Source: Ruminococcaceae bacterium UBA1417
GTDB lineage: Bacteria; Bacillota; Clostridia; Oscillospirales; Acutalibacteraceae
Reading direction: 5' to 3'
Assembly: GCA_002305575.1 (NCBI GenBank)
Contig: DBPP01000001.1
Coordinates: 1-26,252, forward strand
DNA: 26,252 bases
Made by a program: the position numbers and the translations under genes
Part shown: piece by piece, positions 23,763 to 26,252 of the stretch
Numbering within the stretch: position 1 is the first letter of the stretch
Layout of the letters: every line of letters starts with the position of its first letter
Notes under the pieces: generated by a model
Databases searched by the model: none
What the model saw: the letters and a program-made list of their open reading frames with translations, nothing else
What the model was told of the DNA's origin: nothing

Positions 23763-25016
23763 ATGGCGAGAAACAACGGAATTGACCGTACCAGCGCAAG
23801 AAATGTAAACCTGACCGCTGTCAAAATCGGAAATGCCCAGCGACACAATGAACGAGAAAAGGAATCCTACACCAATCCAGATATTATACCAGAACGCACC
23901 CCTCAGAACATCCATTTTAAGAAGCCTACCGCCGGATATGCAGAGATGTTTGCTCAGATGGAAAAAGACGGTGTAATCTCCACCCGTGGTCTGAAATCAG
24001 ACGCCAACCTTTACGGGGAATTGATTTTTGATGTAAACTCCGCCTACTTCTATAACCATGGTGGGTATGAGTTTGCCAAGCAATTTTATGAGGACGCTTA
24101 CAAAGCTGCCATAGAGATCGTTGGCGGCGAACAGTATATTCTCTCCGCTGTTATGCACGCCGATGAGCGTAACCGGGCCATGTCCGAAGCACTGGGGCAG
24201 GATGTGTTCCACTATCATCTCCATGTGGTCTATGTCCCGGTTGTAGAAAAGCAGATCCTCTGGTCCAAGAGGTGCAAAGATAAATCGCTTGTGGGAACCG
24301 TCAAGGAAACGATTATGCAGGTGAGCAGCAGCAAAAAATGGCTGTCCAAACCGGCATTGGACGAACAGGGAGCGCCTATTCTCCAGAAGAATGGAAAGCC
24401 GGTGCTGCGGAAGTCTTACAGCGTCCTCCAGGATGATTTCTTTCAGGCCATGCGCAATGCCGGATATGTGGATGTTGAACGTGGAGAACGGGGCAGTTCC
24501 GAGGAGCATTTGACCGTGACACAGTTCAAGGTGGAACGGGAACAGGAGCGATTGGAACAACTCACAGCACAGACGCAGCAAAAAGAGCAACAGGCAGCTT
24601 CTCTGGAAAAGAAGATAGAGAAGATTCAAAAGCAGCAGGTTGCTGTTCAGGAAGTGGAGCAAATAGAGCCCCATGCCGTTCCGTTTTCCTCAAAAGTTAT
24701 GCTGAATCGTTCCGAATATGAAAACCTGGCAGCTGCGGCAAAGAAGTTCTATGTCCAGGAGCGCAAGGAATCCAAGCTGCAAAAGGCTTTGGAAGCAGCA
24801 TTGAAGATGGTAAACGAGCTGAAAGCGAAGGTCGCTGCATTGACCGCAGAGCTGGCAGAGTACAAGTCTGTTCGGGGGCAGTCGGACTTGGAGAAGGAAA
24901 ATAGCGAGCTTCGTGGTAAACTCCGCAAATATGAAGAGGTAATTTCTCGGAATAAGTTGTGGTCGTACTTCTCACGCCACAGAAAAAATGAGATTGATAG
25001 AGAAGAGTTGCGATGA
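23763..25016 (+). CDS. mobV: MobV family relaxase (Mob/Pre)
   Basis: A 417-residue relaxase that nicks oriT and leads the DNA strand to the recipient. His28 in AQRHNEREKE corresponds to the catalytic His22 of pMV158 MobM (HNER motif). The metal-binding cluster is HADE (132-135) and FHYHLHVVYVPV (His150, 152, 154). A stretch of 14 residues separates HADE from the HxH group, longer than in MobM. From about residue 255 to the end runs a long coiled coil, as in other MobV proteins. The ATG at 23763 has AAAGGAG upstream. Together with the oriT it marks the element as mobilizable. Confidence 0.93.
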   Translation: MARNNGIDRTSARNVNLTAVKIGNAQRHNEREKESYTNPDIIPERTPQNIHFKKPTAGYAEMFAQMEKDGVISTRGLKSDANLYGELIFDVNSAYFYNHGGYEFAKQFYEDAYKAAIEIVGGEQYILSAVMHADERNRAMSEALGQDVFHYHLHVVYVPVVEKQILWSKRCKDKSLVGTVKETIMQVSSSKKWLSKPALDEQGAPILQKNGKPVLRKSYSVLQDDFFQAMRNAGYVDVERGERGSSEEHLTVTQFKVEREQERLEQLTAQTQQKEQQAASLEKKIEKIQKQQVAVQEVEQIEPHAVPFSSKVMLNRSEYENLAAAAKKFYVQERKESKLQKALEAALKMVNELKAKVAALTAELAEYKSVRGQSDLEKENSELRGKLRKYEEVISRNKLWSYFSRHRKNEIDREELR

Positions 25017-25018
25017 TT

Positions 25019-25060
25019 AACAAGCAGGAGGTCAGGTTTTCGTCTGATCTCCTGTTTGTT
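25019..25060 (+). terminator. Hairpin after the relaxase gene, possible terminator
   Basis: AACAAGCAGGAGGTCAG pairs imperfectly with CTGATCTCCTGTTTGTT around GTTTTCGT, directly after the relaxase stop. T residues lie inside the 3' arm rather than after it, so termination may be partial. The following 25061-25196 is AT-rich, without a gene. Confidence 0.5.
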
Positions 25061-25196
25061 ATGCAAAGAGGAGAAATATTATGTTATAGCTAATAGTATA
25101 AAGGCTGAACCAGTCTAAATTTGTTGATTTATATTCTATCTTGTGGTACGCTATTACACAAGTACACAATTAAATGTGCGTGAGAGGTAAACGATT

Positions 25197-25289
25197 ATGG
25201 CAGAAAGAAACATGGTAAACCTGACAATCACGATGACGCGGGAAGAGCGCAAGGCGCTTTATTGGCCAGTAGTTGGAGTATCATTTTAA
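25197..25289 (+). pseudogene. Stub of a small ribbon-helix-helix-like gene
   Basis: GAGGTAAACGATT precedes an ATG, and the first 21 residues (MAERNMVNLTITMTREERKA) look like the start of a CopG/Arc-type DNA-binding protein. After KAL the frame changes character and stops at residue 30. The expected two helices are missing. It is probably a truncated gene whose 3' part was lost at a junction near 25262. Confidence 0.5.
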
Positions 25290-25389
25290 TCAGGACGGCC
25301 AGATGACGTTTTCGTTTGGTGACAACACAAGCGATTTTTCCGAAAAGCGCAAAGAAATGAAGAGTCTTCCGTGGGGGCCTTTTCTATAA
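25273..25389 (+). pseudogene. Unidentified gene fragment
   Basis: Between stop codons, a 38-residue frame includes YHFNQDGQMTFSFGDNTSDF and then SEKRKEMKSLPWGPF, a protein-like composition without a start codon or ribosome site. It overlaps the end of the ribbon-helix-helix stub in another frame. It is probably a remnant of a gene broken by deletion. I cannot name the family. Confidence 0.35.
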
Positions 25390-25393
25390 TTAG

Positions 25394-25723
25394 CACGGCA
25401 AGCGGACAGACCATGATCCCAAGAAATTAGAAACGGAAATTCAGCGACTTATGGGTGATGAGGATGTGACCAAAAAATCCGGTATATATGAGTACCTGTT
25501 GACTGGCGAAGAAAAGAAACTGTCAATCCGTGAATTTGACCGTCGGGATGCTCTAGCTACTTATGAAAAGCAAGGACATAAGTGTGCTATTTGTGGTGAA
25601 GAATTTGAGTTTGAACAGATGCACGCTGATCATATCATGCCGTGGAGCAAAGGCGGCAAGACGACGCCTGATAACTGTCAAATGCTTTGCAGGGATTGTA
25701 ATCTAAAAAAGGGTGCTCAATAA
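25394..25723 (+). pseudogene. C-terminal HNH endonuclease remnant
   Basis: The frame is open from 25394, with its first ATG at 25451 (90 residues). Its end is a complete HNH domain with two zinc CxxC pairs: CAICGEEFEF, then ADHIMPWSKGGKTTPDNCQ, then CRDCN. The part before it (DPKKLETEIQRLMGDED, TKKSGIYEYLL, SIREFDRRDALATYEKQGHK) resembles the linker found before the HNH domain in larger DUF262-type nucleases. The N-terminal domain is absent, and stop codons precede the frame. No ribosome site is seen at 25451. It is most likely a relic of a defence or DNA-processing nuclease. Confidence 0.6.
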
Positions 25724-25779
25724 AAACTGGTAGACTTAACGGACATCTTAGTCAAAAGTGCAGTTATGGGGTGAGGAAT

Positions 25780-26252
25780 ATGAATAATGGACAAGCGTTG
25801 ATAAGCGCAGCGATGCTAGAAGCAATCTGGGTTAGCCGTAAAAAAGATATGATCGACTTAATTACCCCTTTTGTTCTTTATGCTGTTGCAAAACAAACAT
25901 CGCCTGGTGAGCCAATCGACACAAAGGCAGTGCAAAAGGCTGTTCAAGAAAATAATGGTTACCCGGATCTTCCGGAGTCAATAATCAAAGCCGCATTGTC
26001 GCGTAATCCATGGTCAGCAATAAAAAAGAAGGATAAAAAATTTATCCTTTCAAGATCCATTGATGATGAAATAAGTCGAATAGAACAGCGGAAGCGAGAA
26101 TGTACTGAACACATTTCACATATAGGAGATCGACTTTCTCGATATTTGACAGACCACTGCAAAGAGAGAATACCTGTTTCGCAAGAAAGTGCTATCAATA
26201 AGTTGCATTTATTCTTTGCTAGATATGGTGAGGATGGCGGCATTTACCGCGA
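25780..26252 (+). CDS. Unrecognised protein, truncated by the window edge
   Basis: An open frame starts at an ATG with GGGGTGAGG about 4-9 nt upstream and is still open after 157 codons at the right edge. The visible part begins MNNGQALISAAMLEAIWVSR and is mainly helical. Residues about 45-80 (IDTKAVQKAVQENNGYPDLP, then ESIIKAALSRNPW) could be a winged-helix-like segment, followed by a charged helix (SIDDEISRIEQRKRECTEHI). I recognise no family. Base composition is AT-richer than the transfer genes. Its place after a nuclease relic in the element's cargo suggests a defence or accessory gene, which is inference only. Confidence 0.6.
   Translation, partial: MNNGQALISAAMLEAIWVSRKKDMIDLITPFVLYAVAKQTSPGEPIDTKAVQKAVQENNGYPDLPESIIKAALSRNPWSAIKKKDKKFILSRSIDDEISRIEQRKRECTEHISHIGDRLSRYLTDHCKERIPVSQESAINKLHLFFARYGEDGGIYR

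Larger units (their letters stand above)
18533..26252. mobile_element. Integrative mobilizable element at the 3' end of rpsI (right end outside window)
   Basis: Gene order is integrase, XRE repressor, small DNA-binding protein, primase/DUF3987 protein, oriT, MobV relaxase, then cargo. The genes between carry lower GC than the flanking chromosome, and the cargo past 25,020 is lower still. The integrase points toward rpsI. No type IV secretion, coupling protein or transposase is seen in these 7.7 kb, so transfer would need a helper; conjugation genes could still lie beyond the right edge. The exact left boundary and the duplicated att core cannot be set without the right end. Confidence 0.8.

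Noticed and set aside
25791..25802. CAAGCGTTGAT resembling the rpsI 3' end (CAAGCGCTGAT), as a possible right attachment site
   Set aside because: It lies inside the start of the cargo gene, the match is only 10 of 11 bases and neighbouring rpsI codons are not repeated. Probably chance.

Overview
The window looks like a chromosome segment of a GC-rich Gram-positive anaerobe, most likely a Clostridia/Oscillospirales-type gut bacterium. The reasons are strong AGGAGG-type ribosome binding sites, a potABCD polyamine operon, DUF1858 and DUF1667 proteins, a GlpA/GlpB-like flavoprotein pair, and a mobile element of the tyrosine integrase / NrS-1-like primase / MobV type common in such bacteria. The assignment is inferred from gene families, not from a marker alignment.

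Positions 1-9,600 hold core metabolism. On the minus strand are a membrane-anchored glycerophosphodiester phosphodiesterase and an AraC-type cupin regulator. The regulator is divergent from a GH31 alpha-xylosidase of the YicI type. A DUF1858 redox-disulfide protein follows, then potA-B-C-D on the minus strand with a near-perfect promoter and a 9-bp palindrome in its leader, then a TtcA-like PP-loop ATPase. A stand-alone 5S rRNA gene with its own promoter and terminator lies at 9658-9773.

Positions 9,900-17,440 hold a xylulokinase, divergent from a tightly overlapped plus-strand operon. That operon has a possible leader ORF, a GlpA-like FAD oxidoreductase with a C-terminal [2Fe-2S] domain, a GlpB-like NAD/FAD oxidoreductase, an unrecognised 171-residue protein, a DUF1667 protein and a HAD phosphatase. 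A GNAT acetyltransferase and a SAM methyltransferase follow, ending at a strong terminator. Start and stop codons overlap by 4 bases at three junctions, which indicates translational coupling.

Positions 17,550-18,532 hold rplM-rpsI with a consensus promoter and a structured leader.

From about 18,533 to the right edge lies an integrated mobile element at the 3' end of rpsI. In order it has an end region with tandem 11-bp repeats, a tyrosine integrase (TTG start), a XRE repressor, a divergent control region with repeated ATACGA half-sites, a 77-residue excisionase/Cro-like protein, a candidate counter-transcribed small RNA, a primase/DUF3987 replication protein (TTG start), a hairpin-rich intergenic region with a pMV158-type oriT, and a MobV relaxase whose His28 sits in an HNER motif like that of MobM. 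No conjugation (type IV secretion) genes are visible, so it is probably an integrative mobilizable element. Its right-hand cargo is more AT-rich and decayed. It holds a ribbon-helix-helix stub, an out-of-frame fragment and the C-terminal HNH piece of a larger nuclease. An unrecognised open reading frame then runs off the window.

The least explained parts are the apparent small antisense RNA upstream of the primase gene, the array of GCA-loop hairpins around oriT, the truncated cargo gene at the right edge, and an 11-bp motif shared by the alpha-xylosidase and potABCD promoter regions.
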